Source of the DNA: Phycisphaerae bacterium
GTDB lineage: Bacteria > Planctomycetota > Phycisphaerae > SM23-33
DNA length: 64,000 bases
NCBI GenBank assembly: GCA_030745875.1
Contig: JASLNT010000058.1
Coordinates: forward strand, 1 to 64,000
Direction of reading: 5' to 3'
A program made the position numbers and the translations under genes. Position 1 is the stretch's first letter; every line of letters begins with the position of its first letter. Below the pieces are notes generated by a model, which did not search any database, had not been told where the DNA came from, and saw only the letters and a program-made list of their open reading frames with translations. This document shows, in pieces, positions 1-8,448 of this stretch.

Positions 1-177
1 AAGATGAAAGATAAAGCCGGGAAGGTGCAAGTTATCGTCACCGACAAGAGTTGGGTCGCAGGAAAGAGCGAACTGCAAGGATGGCGCACCGAGGTCCGGA
101 ATCCGAACCGCTGGGCCCCGGCACGGGTGATGGGGAAAGCATCCATGAGCCCCTGGCGGCTCAAATTGAAGAATTGA
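1..177 (+). CDS. C-terminal end of a secreted galactose-binding-like domain protein (5' end outside window)
   Basis: Reading frame 1 is open from the first base to TGA at 175-177 and gives 58 residues. The residues TDKSWVAGKSELQGW followed by RWAPARVMG and MSPW resemble the last strands of galactose-binding-like beta-sandwich modules found at the end of planctomycete glycosidases and related secreted proteins, where a Trp-rich W-x-p-A-r-v-x-G block and a terminal PW pair are typical. The gene ends 11 bases before the left copy of the 346-bp direct repeat, so it is probably resident chromosome outside the repeat-bounded cassette. The catalytic part is off the window, so no function can be given. 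Confidence 0.5.
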   Translation, partial: KMKDKAGKVQVIVTDKSWVAGKSELQGWRTEVRNPNRWAPARVMGKASMSPWRLKLKN

Positions 178-188
178 TTTCAGGGCAA

Positions 189-534
189 GGCAAGTTGGGT
201 ATTCTCAAACGACAATTCGGGAATATCTGCTCGGGGCAACGCTCGCACATTTTCCCAGCGGGCGGCGGACCGGTCTTGCATCAGATATTCAGGAATGCCC
301 AATACGCTGTAGCGACTGACGTCCGGGCTGACGCCGACTGACGCTCAAACTGACTCCCACCATGCGGGTTACGCTGGGCTAACTTGGGCTACGTTGGGTG
401 AACTGGTGGGGGTCTCAGAATGAACAAGACCCCTTTCTCGAAGGGTTCTTGTGCATATTAACCCTTCGAGAGTGGGGTCTTAGAGAAACACGCGTGGCAG
501 GATTCGAACCTGCAACCTCCGGTTCCGTAGACCG
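189..534. repeat. Left copy of 346-bp direct repeat containing the tRNA-Arg 3' part
   Basis: This stretch aligns without gaps to 7957-8302. I counted about 31 mismatches in 346 positions (about 91% identity), and roughly the last 55 positions, which include the tRNA segment, are identical. The shared segment consists of the 3' part of a minus-strand tRNA-Arg gene, the nested hairpin after it (here 426-481), and about 240 bp further downstream. Similarity stops inside the anticodon stem of the tRNA: after 534 this copy continues with unrelated sequence. A duplicated tRNA 3' end on either side of an accessory segment is the usual footprint of site-specific integration, but a segmental duplication would look the same. 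Confidence 0.9.
489..534 (-). pseudogene. Truncated tRNA-Arg(ACG), 3' part only
   Basis: These 46 bases are identical to the 3' end, T arm, variable loop and anticodon loop of the intact tRNA-Arg at 8257-8330 on the same strand. The 5' half (acceptor 5' strand, D arm, start of the anticodon stem) is missing and replaced by unrelated sequence, so this copy cannot fold into a tRNA. It marks the outer end of the direct repeat and is the expected remnant if an element integrated at the 3' end of the tRNA gene. Confidence 0.85.
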
Positions 535-1014
535 CAGGTCGGTCGCCGTAAATGCCTTTGAGAAAGGCCTTTGCAGCACCCAGTCTCGCGACTGACGCCC
601 AGGCTGACGCCCGCGATGACAACTGTGTCGGCTATGTCGCTGGCCCTTTCCCCAGCTCCTGAAATGCTCTGCCAGTATCTGGTGTCATTGTCCCGTCCCT
701 CACGTCGAGTATCAAGCAGGCGAACAGGCCCGGCAGATCGAGTAACGGCGGTAGGATCGTTGGGATGGACGAGCCCGCGTGCATGGTTTCCGGCAAGACC
801 GTGTACATAGGCTGATTTCGTACCGACGAACCTACCGCGTCAGAGGACTCTCGACCTTGACTGAGCCGGGATCAGGTATCATACTGTCTGAAATCGGCAT
901 GGGGACGGTCCCCGGGCCTCAACGAACGCGCGAAACGGGCCAAACAGATGCGCCAGGTAAGAAACAGGGCTGGTGCAGAGCGCCAAGCGAGCGCCGAACG
1001 CTCCGTCTCCCCCC
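535..1014. other. Gene-poor junction sequence, probably decayed
   Basis: No convincing gene is visible. The minus strand has a 117-codon open frame (about 836 down to 486) that reads protein-like in its first 85 residues (for example LLDTRREGRDNDTRYWQ), but it opens immediately after an in-frame stop, has no start codon context and ends inside the truncated tRNA. A second open stretch upstream lies in another frame. This could be a frameshifted remnant of an unidentified gene. A short motif, gactgacgcccaggctgacg, near 589 echoes a motif inside both copies of the 346-bp repeat (near 314 and 8082). Confidence 0.35.
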
Positions 1015-1067
1015 AAACCCCTCTCCCCCGGGCCACCGACGCACGGTCACGCGGAATCAAATTTCCT
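1015..1067. repeat. Inner 53-bp direct repeat, left copy
   Basis: Fifty-three bases beginning aaacccctctcccccggg match 7576-7628 in the same orientation with one substitution. This copy lies 49 bp upstream of the esterase start codon, while the other lies upstream of the divergently pointing di-haem gene, so the two copies bracket the three-gene cassette. The 13-mer cacgcggaatcaa inside it occurs a third time near 45468-45480. No coding potential or clear hairpin explains the conservation. Confidence 0.85.
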
Positions 1068-1116
1068 ATCAGTTATGCGGAGAATACCGCTTCACAATTT
1101 ACCGAAAGGTTCGACT

Positions 1117-3099
1117 ATGCAACTTCGTTCGATTCTATCGTGTCTGCTATTGATTCTTTTCGCCGCCGACGCCGCCTCCGCCCAGGACGACCCCAAGAAG
1201 ATGCCTCGGGAGGATGTTGTCGAAGTGCCCGCGATAGGCAAGGGCCTGTGCGTGAGCAATGTCTTCCAGACGAACATGGTGATCCAGCGTGACAAGCCCG
1301 TGAGCATCTGGGGCTGGGCGGCTCCCGGCGAGAAGGTCACCGTCTCCTTCGCAACCCAGCAGGCCAGCGCCGTAGCCGCAAAGGACCGATCGTGGAAGGT
1401 CACGCTCAAACCCGAACCGGCCTCCTGGAAACCGCAGGTCATTACCGTCAAGGGCAAGGATGCTACGCTTACCGTGAAGAACATCCTCGTCGGAGACGTC
1501 TGGATTCTCGGCGGCCAGAGCAATATGGAGTTCCCCATTAGAAACGTCGTCGACGGGCAACTGGAAATCGTTTCGGCGAACTTCCCGCAGATCAGGCTCC
1601 TGACCCCGCCGCGAGGCAAGAAGTTCGATTCGGTCGCCAGCTTTGAAAGGCTTTACGAGTGGAGCGACTGGTCCAGCAGGCACTTCCGCAAAGGCGACTG
1701 GGAAGTCTGCACGCCAAAAACCGTAAGCGAGTTCAGCGCGATCGGTTACGTGTTCGGACGTCGCATGGCGCTGGCGACCCGGGTCCCGATCGGCCTGATC
1801 GACACCTCCCAGGGCGGAACCACCGTAGAGGCCTGGACACCCGCCGATGTTGTCAAGAAGATCGAGGGTAAAGAGACCAAGGCCATGCTGAAGGACTGGC
1901 AAGACCGCATCGACGAGTTTGACCCGCAAAAAGACCTGGCCGGCCAGATCGCCCGCTACGAGAATCGAGTAAAGAAATACAAAGACCAGGGAAAGCCCGT
2001 CCCGAGCCACTTCAAGCGTCCGACCAAGCCTCGTCCCGGTCCGGTCGCCGACAAGAATCGACCCGGCTGCCGTTACGCCAGTACGATCCGGCCGTTTGAG
2101 GGCCTGTCAGTAAAGGGCGCAGTTTTCCACCAGGGTTATAACAATTGCTTCAAAGGTTCCGAAGGGTCGCGGATGTACTACCAGGTTTTCGGCTCGATGA
2201 TTACCGCATGGCGAAAGGCCTTTGCCGATGAGAACTTGCCTTTCTGCATTATCTCGCTCTGCACAGCCGGCGAGCCCCAGACATCGGAAAACTTTACGCA
2301 GCGCATGGGCGACATTGGCGCCCTGATTCGCGAAGCGCAATATAAAACGTTCCGAGACCTGTATGACGCCGACGACAAGAGCATTGGGTTCGTCAGCAGT
2401 TTCGACCAGCGAAAGCGTTCGTACCACCCGCAGATCAAGATCCCGGTAGGGGAGCGGGCGGCCAAGTGGGCTTTGGCTACGCAGCACGAGTTGCCTGTCA
2501 AGATGTCCGGCGAGGCCTGGCTCCCTCCGACGATAAAGGAAGTTAAAGTCGCAGACGGCGCCATCCAATTGAATATGAGCACGAACATGACGACCGGCGA
2601 CGACAGCGACGGCAAGATGCTCGGGTTCGCAATCGCCGGCGAAGATCGCCGCTTCCACCCCGCTGAGGTGAACTACTACACCGACGGGACGAAGGACAAG
2701 CGCAAGCGCCTGCAGTACAAGAAGAACATCCTCACGCTGACCAGCCCGATGGTTCCCAAACCGGTGCATTACCGTTACGCCTGGGCCCGCAATCCGATGG
2801 CCAACATCACCAACAGCGCCGGCGTGCCCCTGGCCACTCAGCGCAGCGACAACTGGCGGTCCGAAGAGACGCCGACGAAGTTCCCGATTCCCCCCGGAAC
2901 CGACGCCAGGAGCTACGCGCGACAACTTCGCAACCTGCTCAACACCGAACTCGGCCTGCTAGACACCCATCGCCGCATCAGCCAGGCCGAGGCCCTGCTG
3001 GCCGAACTGAAGGAAAAGTACAAGACAGACCAAGCCGCCTGGGAAAAGCGCAAAGCCAAGGAATTCGAAAAAGCCTCCCAACCTCGTGATCCTAAATAA
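1117..3099 (+). CDS. Secreted sialate O-acetylesterase-like SGNH hydrolase
   Basis: A 660-residue protein that probably removes O-acetyl groups from sugars outside the cytoplasm (SASA/sialate O-acetylesterase family, SGNH fold). The first ATG of the longer open frame is unlikely: ATG 1117 follows cgaaagg at 1103-1109 and begins a clean signal peptide (LRSILSCLLLILFAADAASA). The catalytic serine sits in ILGGQSNMEFP near residue 134, a second family block is VFHQGYNN (usually W-x-Q-G-E-x-N), and the catalytic His is expected in the block SYHPQIKIPVGERAAKWA near residue 440. The last 60 residues are charged and helical, which is unusual for the family. It precedes a sulfatase on the same strand with a 51-bp gap, consistent with joint breakdown of a sulfated, acetylated glycan. 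The exact substrate is not readable from sequence. Confidence 0.85.
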   Translation: MQLRSILSCLLLILFAADAASAQDDPKKMPREDVVEVPAIGKGLCVSNVFQTNMVIQRDKPVSIWGWAAPGEKVTVSFATQQASAVAAKDRSWKVTLKPEPASWKPQVITVKGKDATLTVKNILVGDVWILGGQSNMEFPIRNVVDGQLEIVSANFPQIRLLTPPRGKKFDSVASFERLYEWSDWSSRHFRKGDWEVCTPKTVSEFSAIGYVFGRRMALATRVPIGLIDTSQGGTTVEAWTPADVVKKIEGKETKAMLKDWQDRIDEFDPQKDLAGQIARYENRVKKYKDQGKPVPSHFKRPTKPRPGPVADKNRPGCRYASTIRPFEGLSVKGAVFHQGYNNCFKGSEGSRMYYQVFGSMITAWRKAFADENLPFCIISLCTAGEPQTSENFTQRMGDIGALIREAQYKTFRDLYDADDKSIGFVSSFDQRKRSYHPQIKIPVGERAAKWALATQHELPVKMSGEAWLPPTIKEVKVADGAIQLNMSTNMTTGDDSDGKMLGFAIAGEDRRFHPAEVNYYTDGTKDKRKRLQYKKNILTLTSPMVPKPVHYRYAWARNPMANITNSAGVPLATQRSDNWRSEETPTKFPIPPGTDARSYARQLRNLLNTELGLLDTHRRISQAEALLAELKEKYKTDQAAWEKRKAKEFEKASQPRDPK

Positions 3100-3150
3100 C
3101 GAAACGACGACCCCGCCGCCCAGACCGCGGCCTATCTTGGAGAATTGAAC

Positions 3151-4617
3151 ATGGATCGACGAACGTTTCTAGCTGGGATCGTGACTGCTGCCGGGACCGC
3201 GGCGAGAGTCCTGCCCGCGGCCCAGAAGCCCGCGAGCAAGAAGCCGAACATTCTGTTTTTTCTCGCCGACGATCAGCGGAACGACACGCTCGGATGTGCG
3301 GGACACCCATTTGTCAAGACGCCGAACATCGATCGCCTCGCGGCCGACGGAGTGCGGTTCGAGAACGCCTTCGTCATCACGTCGATCTGCATGATTAGTC
3401 GAGCGAACATCCTGACCGGCACCTCCGGGCGCACGCACTGTGTCCTGACACGAGCCCCGGAGGTCAAGCCCGATGCGCTGCGAAACACCTACCCGCTGGA
3501 ACTCCGTAAGGCAGGCTACCGAACGGGCTACGTCGGCAAGTGGCACGTGCGGGCGGCAGGGTTCAAGCCGGCCGATCAATTCGACGTCTATCACCAGATC
3601 TTCCGCCGCCCCTACCTGAAGCGCCAACCGGACGGAACGAAACGCCACGCGGCCGAGCTGATCGGCGACCGCGCCGTCGAGTTCCTCCAGTCGCAGCCAA
3701 CCGACAAGCCGTTCTGCCTGTCGATCGGCTTCAACACCGCCCACGCCGAAGACGGCGACAAGCGCCCCGGCATCGGACACTTCCCCTGGCCCAAGGCGGT
3801 TGACGGGCTGTATGAGGACAGAAAGATGCCCCTCCCGCGTCTGGGCGATGCGAAGATCTACGATAGTCAGCCCGACTTCCTCAAGAAGTCGATCAATCGC
3901 GCGCGGTATTTCTGGCGATGGAACACGCCCGAGAAGTACCAGACGAATATGCGAGCGTACTTTCGCATGCTCACGGGCATGGACGGCGTGATTGGGCGCG
4001 TGCTCAAGGCGCTCAAGAAACGCGGGCTGGCGGACAATACTATCGTCGTGTACATGGCCGACAACGGCTACTACATGGGCGACCGCGGTTTCGCGGGCAA
4101 GTGGTCGCACTACGAGCAGTCGCTCCGCGTGCCGATGATCATCCACGACCCGCGCCAGCCGAAAGCCCAACGAGGCCGCGTGGTCGACCCCATGGCCCTG
4201 AACATCGACCTGCCCAGCACATTCCTCGCCTGGGCCGGAGTCAAGCCGCCCGCCAGCTACCAGGGACGCAGCCTCGCTCCGATCGTTAACGGACAGAAAC
4301 CCAAATGGCGCGACGACTTCTTCTGCGAACACCTCCAACTGCACCCGAACATCACATGGGAGGGCGTGCGTAACAAGCGCTACATCTACGCCCGCTACTT
4401 CGACCAGAAGCCCGCCTACGAATTCCTCCACGACCTTGCCAAGGATCCCGACCAGCTCACGAACTTCGCCGGCGACGCCAAGCACGCCGACATCCTGTCA
4501 AAGATGCGGCGCCGCTGCGACGAACTGGTCAAACAACACGGCGGGCCGATGCCTCCTATGGCCCAGCGCACCCGAAAACGAAAACAGAAACGAAAACCAA
4601 AAACGGCCCGTAGATAG
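3151..4617 (+). CDS. Tat-exported sulfatase with a variant formylglycine motif
   Basis: A 488-residue type I sulfatase (alkaline phosphatase superfamily) predicted to hydrolyse sulfate esters in the periplasm. ATG 3151 follows GGAG at 3138-3141; an in-frame TTG six bases earlier is a less likely start. The N-terminus MDRRTFLAG is a twin-arginine signal. The metal-binding block NILFFLADDQRNDTLGC begins near residue 31 and the family signature follows at Cys80 in CMISRANILTG. The canonical motif is C-x-P/A-S-R; here position 3 is Ile, so conversion of Cys80 to formylglycine is plausible but not assured. KWHVR and the later MADNGYYMGD...GKWSHYEQS segment carry the other active-site residues. The basic C-terminal tail is rich in Lys and Arg. 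The gene probably forms an operon with the upstream esterase. Confidence 0.92.
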   Translation: MDRRTFLAGIVTAAGTAARVLPAAQKPASKKPNILFFLADDQRNDTLGCAGHPFVKTPNIDRLAADGVRFENAFVITSICMISRANILTGTSGRTHCVLTRAPEVKPDALRNTYPLELRKAGYRTGYVGKWHVRAAGFKPADQFDVYHQIFRRPYLKRQPDGTKRHAAELIGDRAVEFLQSQPTDKPFCLSIGFNTAHAEDGDKRPGIGHFPWPKAVDGLYEDRKMPLPRLGDAKIYDSQPDFLKKSINRARYFWRWNTPEKYQTNMRAYFRMLTGMDGVIGRVLKALKKRGLADNTIVVYMADNGYYMGDRGFAGKWSHYEQSLRVPMIIHDPRQPKAQRGRVVDPMALNIDLPSTFLAWAGVKPPASYQGRSLAPIVNGQKPKWRDDFFCEHLQLHPNITWEGVRNKRYIYARYFDQKPAYEFLHDLAKDPDQLTNFAGDAKHADILSKMRRRCDELVKQHGGPMPPMAQRTRKRKQKRKPKTARR

Positions 4618-4698
4618 ACACCCAACGCCCAGAGCGGCGGGGCATGACCGAGTTCGTGGGGCACAATACGTAACTCTCAGGTCTTTCGGGTGTTCCCT

Positions 4699-7449
4699 TT
4701 ATCTCTCTTCTTCAGGAAGTGGCGGGATGCCCCTGGCTGACTTCCAGGTCGGTACTGGGCGGAAGTTTCGGTGGTCCTTGTCCTTGATGTTTCGTCGCCC
4801 GTAGTAGGAGCCGTAGTACTGGGCGTTGGTGTCCACCCAATTTGAGATCTTCAGGAGTTCTTCGCCAGACAGCTTCAGCTTCTTGTGCTGTTTGACGAGT
4901 TTCTTGAGCCTGTCGGTCCGGGCCTTGTCTCCTGTCAGCTTGATGGCGTCAGGCATGAGCATAGCCATGAGAAGGCTGTTGTGCGATCCGAGGCTCCGTG
5001 CAGGAAGGTACGCTACGTTGCCTGTCTTCGGGAATAGCTCGCCAATTGTGGTAACAAGCCCGGGCTCAAGCCGCTCTTTTCTGCGTGTTTTGCCGCGCCC
5101 GCGTTCGGGCAGGAGGTTCTCGTAAGACGCTGAGAAGAACGTCGTCATTGTTCCCGTAAGGTCGAGTCCGCCCTTCTTCTTCTCGGCGTTATGACACTTG
5201 ATGCAGTGCTTGTCCAGAACGGGCTGGACATCCGAGGGATAGTGCAGCGGCCTTTTTCCCATCTTCTCGCCGATCTGCGGGCCGGGTAGAGCGGGCTTCT
5301 TCTTCGACGCAAGCGTATTCATATTGAGCGTCGGAGCATCGCTGGGTGTCTCGTGGCAGCCGATGCAGGCCCGGACCTCACCGGGCATGTAATTGACAAA
5401 CGTGCGCTCGGTCTGCACCGCCAGGTAATTTTCATCCAGCGCCTGAAAGAAGATGTTCGCGTTGGCCGGGACAAGGAAATGTGCGCTGCCGTCCTTCTCA
5501 ACAGGAACAACGCCATGCTGGACTTTCAGCCCCAGCGCCGTGTCCTTAGAAACGACGGCATGCTGCTGGCCGTATATGTCCCGGGCGTCCATGGAACGGT
5601 GACGCCTGGCGCTCCACGGCCGGGGGATCTGCTCGAGAACACGCAGGTACTTGATGGACCCGCGCTCGGTATTCTCGAGCCCATGATAGATATCCATAAC
5701 CACGCACCGGGCAAGCTTGCGCTTGGCGAGACCGGGCTCAATTACGCCGGACAACACCGGGGGCTTCTTCCTGGGAGAAACAGGCATCGGCTGCCAACTC
5801 GATATCTCGGGATCATGGTAAAAAGGAAGAACTTTGCCCGTTGAATCGAGCATGTAGAGCCCATACCCGTTCTTTACGTACGCTTTACCGAACAAGCGTG
5901 TCTTGTCGAAAAGGAACGGCTTGTGCGCAACCATGAAGTTGTCCTGGTCCAGGGGATACGGGTCACGGAACAGGGGCCCGTGACCTGCGCGGTCGGTTTT
6001 CATCTGACCGGTTTTCTCGTCGCGAAAATGCCAGCCGCCCTCGGTGAGAATCTTCACGTACGGCGTCATGTGAGTCATCGGAGCGGCGGTGCGGATGGGC
6101 CGGTTCATATCCAGGCGGATAACCGTCCCCAGCGAATTCTGCGGGTAGTGGGGGCATCCGAGAATGACATACTTCCCTCGAGCCTTCGGTATGGCTCGGG
6201 CCTGTATCATGGTAGTGGGGAACGAGATGTTGTTGCCGTACACCTCCGCCGACGCCGTCCCATCCGGCCGCATCGCCCAAATGCACTTTGCGGCAACAAT
6301 CCTCTTGTCAACGTATTCCCACCGGGCGTAGAGGATCCTGCCGTCCGGAAGGACCGTCGGCGTGAACTCGCTCAGAGCTCCAAAACTCAACTGCTGCAGC
6401 TTGCTTCCGTCGGCGTCCATCCGATGGAGCACTGCTGTGGCCAGCGAGTCCCATCCGTCGCACAGCGTTCCGGCCTGGCAGCGGGTCGAAACGAATGCAA
6501 TCCCGCCGTCGGGCAGATAACACGGATGCATGTCATCCGTGCCGTGGTGGTACCCGCGCCGATACTTCTTGGCAAGCTCTGCTTCGTTTGACGGCGCCCG
6601 AAGCACCTGGCGCAGACCACTTCCATTGATGCCGACCTCGTATATCCTGTATCCCGAGTCGTGGGAACTCTTCCAGTCGAACACGACCTTCTTCGCATCG
6701 AAGGACACGTCCATGCGCCCGAAGACACCGTTCTTGAGTTCCGAAGCAATTTGCCTCTCGGTTCCGTCCTTGAGGGAAAGCACGAATATCCCGCCACCCG
6801 GCAGCCACTTGGAGTTGATGAACTCCGTATAGTAGTGGTTGGCGGTGTAAGGATACCTCTTGATGAACACTATCTCATCACACTTGAGTTTCTCGCGAAG
6901 CGTCCGGCGGTTGAGAGCCATCTGGTCCTTGATCGGGCTGAAGTCCTTGTTTAGCAGCCTCTCCGATTCGGCGAGCGCCTTGCGGGCAGTTTGGCGGTCC
7001 CGCTTCTTCCGGTTATCTGAAACCACCAGCACACTGAGATGCGGCATCTTGCCGGCAGTGCCTACCCGGATACTGTTCCTGCCTTCCCTGAAATCGAACG
7101 GCCCCATCGCGTCCCACGCCAGCTCCTTGGAGCCCCAGCCGCCAGTGGTATTGGCGAAGTAATCGCCTTTCAACTGCTTGCCGTTTATGGTGAGTTTCAG
7201 CGGGCGCTGGGCGCCGGCAGCATAGTAAGCGTGAATGTAGTACTTGCCCGCTTTCGGGAGCTTGAGATCCCACTGCAATACCCCGTTGTCGCCATTGCAT
7301 ATAACCAGCTCCTTGCCCACAGAGACATTCGGGCTCATGAACGAATAGTCCCTTGCTGCAATCGCAACATCCTTTGCAAAGGAGTTGTGCGCCAAGAGCA
7401 TCGTGACAATCATCACCGTCAAGCAAACGTTGCGCCGTCTGTTCTTCAT
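4699..7449 (-). CDS. Secreted di-haem propeller protein (hydrazine synthase alpha/PD40-like)
   Basis: A 916-residue protein with a signal peptide (VMIVTMLLAHNSFA), an N-terminal beta-sandwich resembling a carbohydrate-binding module (residues about 30-140), and a TolB/PD40-type propeller with repeated blocks such as MHPCYLPDGGIAFVSTR and PTVLPDGRILYARW. Two C-x2-C-H haem c sites follow: CIGCH near residue 692 and CIKCH near residue 748. The segment around the second (VQPVLDKHCIKCHN) is typical of planctomycete cytochromes. The layout matches planctomycete proteins annotated as hydrazine synthase alpha-subunit domain proteins. That name reflects homology only: no beta or gamma subunits or anammox genes are nearby, so a role in periplasmic oxidation linked to glycan breakdown is an inference. 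It converges with the sulfatase. Confidence 0.8.
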   Translation of the reverse strand: MKNRRRNVCLTVMIVTMLLAHNSFAKDVAIAARDYSFMSPNVSVGKELVICNGDNGVLQWDLKLPKAGKYYIHAYYAAGAQRPLKLTINGKQLKGDYFANTTGGWGSKELAWDAMGPFDFREGRNSIRVGTAGKMPHLSVLVVSDNRKKRDRQTARKALAESERLLNKDFSPIKDQMALNRRTLREKLKCDEIVFIKRYPYTANHYYTEFINSKWLPGGGIFVLSLKDGTERQIASELKNGVFGRMDVSFDAKKVVFDWKSSHDSGYRIYEVGINGSGLRQVLRAPSNEAELAKKYRRGYHHGTDDMHPCYLPDGGIAFVSTRCQAGTLCDGWDSLATAVLHRMDADGSKLQQLSFGALSEFTPTVLPDGRILYARWEYVDKRIVAAKCIWAMRPDGTASAEVYGNNISFPTTMIQARAIPKARGKYVILGCPHYPQNSLGTVIRLDMNRPIRTAAPMTHMTPYVKILTEGGWHFRDEKTGQMKTDRAGHGPLFRDPYPLDQDNFMVAHKPFLFDKTRLFGKAYVKNGYGLYMLDSTGKVLPFYHDPEISSWQPMPVSPRKKPPVLSGVIEPGLAKRKLARCVVMDIYHGLENTERGSIKYLRVLEQIPRPWSARRHRSMDARDIYGQQHAVVSKDTALGLKVQHGVVPVEKDGSAHFLVPANANIFFQALDENYLAVQTERTFVNYMPGEVRACIGCHETPSDAPTLNMNTLASKKKPALPGPQIGEKMGKRPLHYPSDVQPVLDKHCIKCHNAEKKKGGLDLTGTMTTFFSASYENLLPERGRGKTRRKERLEPGLVTTIGELFPKTGNVAYLPARSLGSHNSLLMAMLMPDAIKLTGDKARTDRLKKLVKQHKKLKLSGEELLKISNWVDTNAQYYGSYYGRRNIKDKDHRNFRPVPTWKSARGIPPLPEEER

Positions 7450-7575
7450 AGCTGGGACGTCCTGTTTTCACCTCCGCCCACGCGACTCGCGGGCCTATTC
7501 GATGATTCTATCAGGGCCTCAAGGCCCAGTAAACATGTTTCCGCCGAAAGGGAAAACGGGCCAGAACTGCTCTGT

Positions 7576-7628
7576 AAACCCCTCTCCCCCGGGTCACCGA
7601 CGCACGGTCACGCGGAATCAAATTTCCT
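7576..7628. repeat. Inner 53-bp direct repeat, right copy
   Basis: Fifty-two of 53 bases match 1015-1067. This copy lies 127 bp upstream of the start codon of the minus-strand di-haem gene. It marks the right limit of the three-gene cassette, about 330 bp inside the outer 346-bp repeat. Confidence 0.85.
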
Positions 7629-7705
7629 GTAAGTAGTGCGTTCCTTGGATCTTGATAATCCCTGGCCCAATCCAGTGTGGGGCTCGTTGTCCGTCTTCGC
7701 CCCGG

Positions 7706-7912
7706 TCAGTCAACCCGCTCGATTATCACCACCGTCTTGTACTCGGGCTTGTTGCTCACCGTGTCATGGGCGGAATGGGCCGAGTGGACGCTGTGTGAGC
7801 CGTGCGAACTGTGTGCGTCGTGAGATACGTTCGAGATCATGTCGAAGCCCGGGTATCCTTCCGCGTACTGGCGAGCCCCTATCGAACGGGCAGTAACGAA
7901 GGCTGGCAGATC
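7706..7912 (-). pseudogene. C-terminal remnant of an unidentified gene, frameshifted
   Basis: The minus strand carries 68 sense codons ending at TGA (7706-7708), reading ARQYAEGYPGFDMISNV, then a Ser/His-rich linker (HSSHGSHSVHSAHSAHD), then EYKTVVIIERVD. It looks like a genuine protein terminus but has no start: the frame closes upstream at 7913-7915. Just upstream another frame gives YSEDLKAHIEII, as if one frameshift separates the two parts. I do not recognise the family. Its position between the inner and outer direct repeats suggests a gene destroyed when the cassette or repeats arose. Confidence 0.45.
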
Positions 7913-7956
7913 TCATACTGATGATTTCAATGTGGGCTTTGAGGTCTTCAGAGTAT

Positions 7957-8330
<374 letters not shown>

Positions 8331-8448
8331 TTGTCATATCCGCCCTTTAGCGTCCGAGCGGATGGATAACTATACGGATTTGAGGGCTTTGAGTCAAGTC
8401 TTGCTGCGGGCCGTTGACAATTCGGAGCCGCGGGGAGACACTGGTGCT

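Noticed and set aside
426..534. Second functional tRNA-Arg at the left repeat
   Set aside because: The 5' half, including D arm and acceptor 5' strand, is missing.
486..836. 117-codon open frame on the minus strand as an intact gene
   Set aside because: No start codon context, begins directly after a stop and runs into the truncated tRNA; at best a decayed remnant.
3169..4485. 438-codon open frame antisense to the first sulfatase
   Set aside because: Shadow frame caused by GC-rich codon bias; the plus-strand frame has complete sulfatase motifs.
4699..7449. Hydrazine synthase and therefore an anammox organism
   Set aside because: Only an alpha-like fold is present, with no beta/gamma subunits or other anammox genes; this architecture is widespread in non-anammox planctomycetes.
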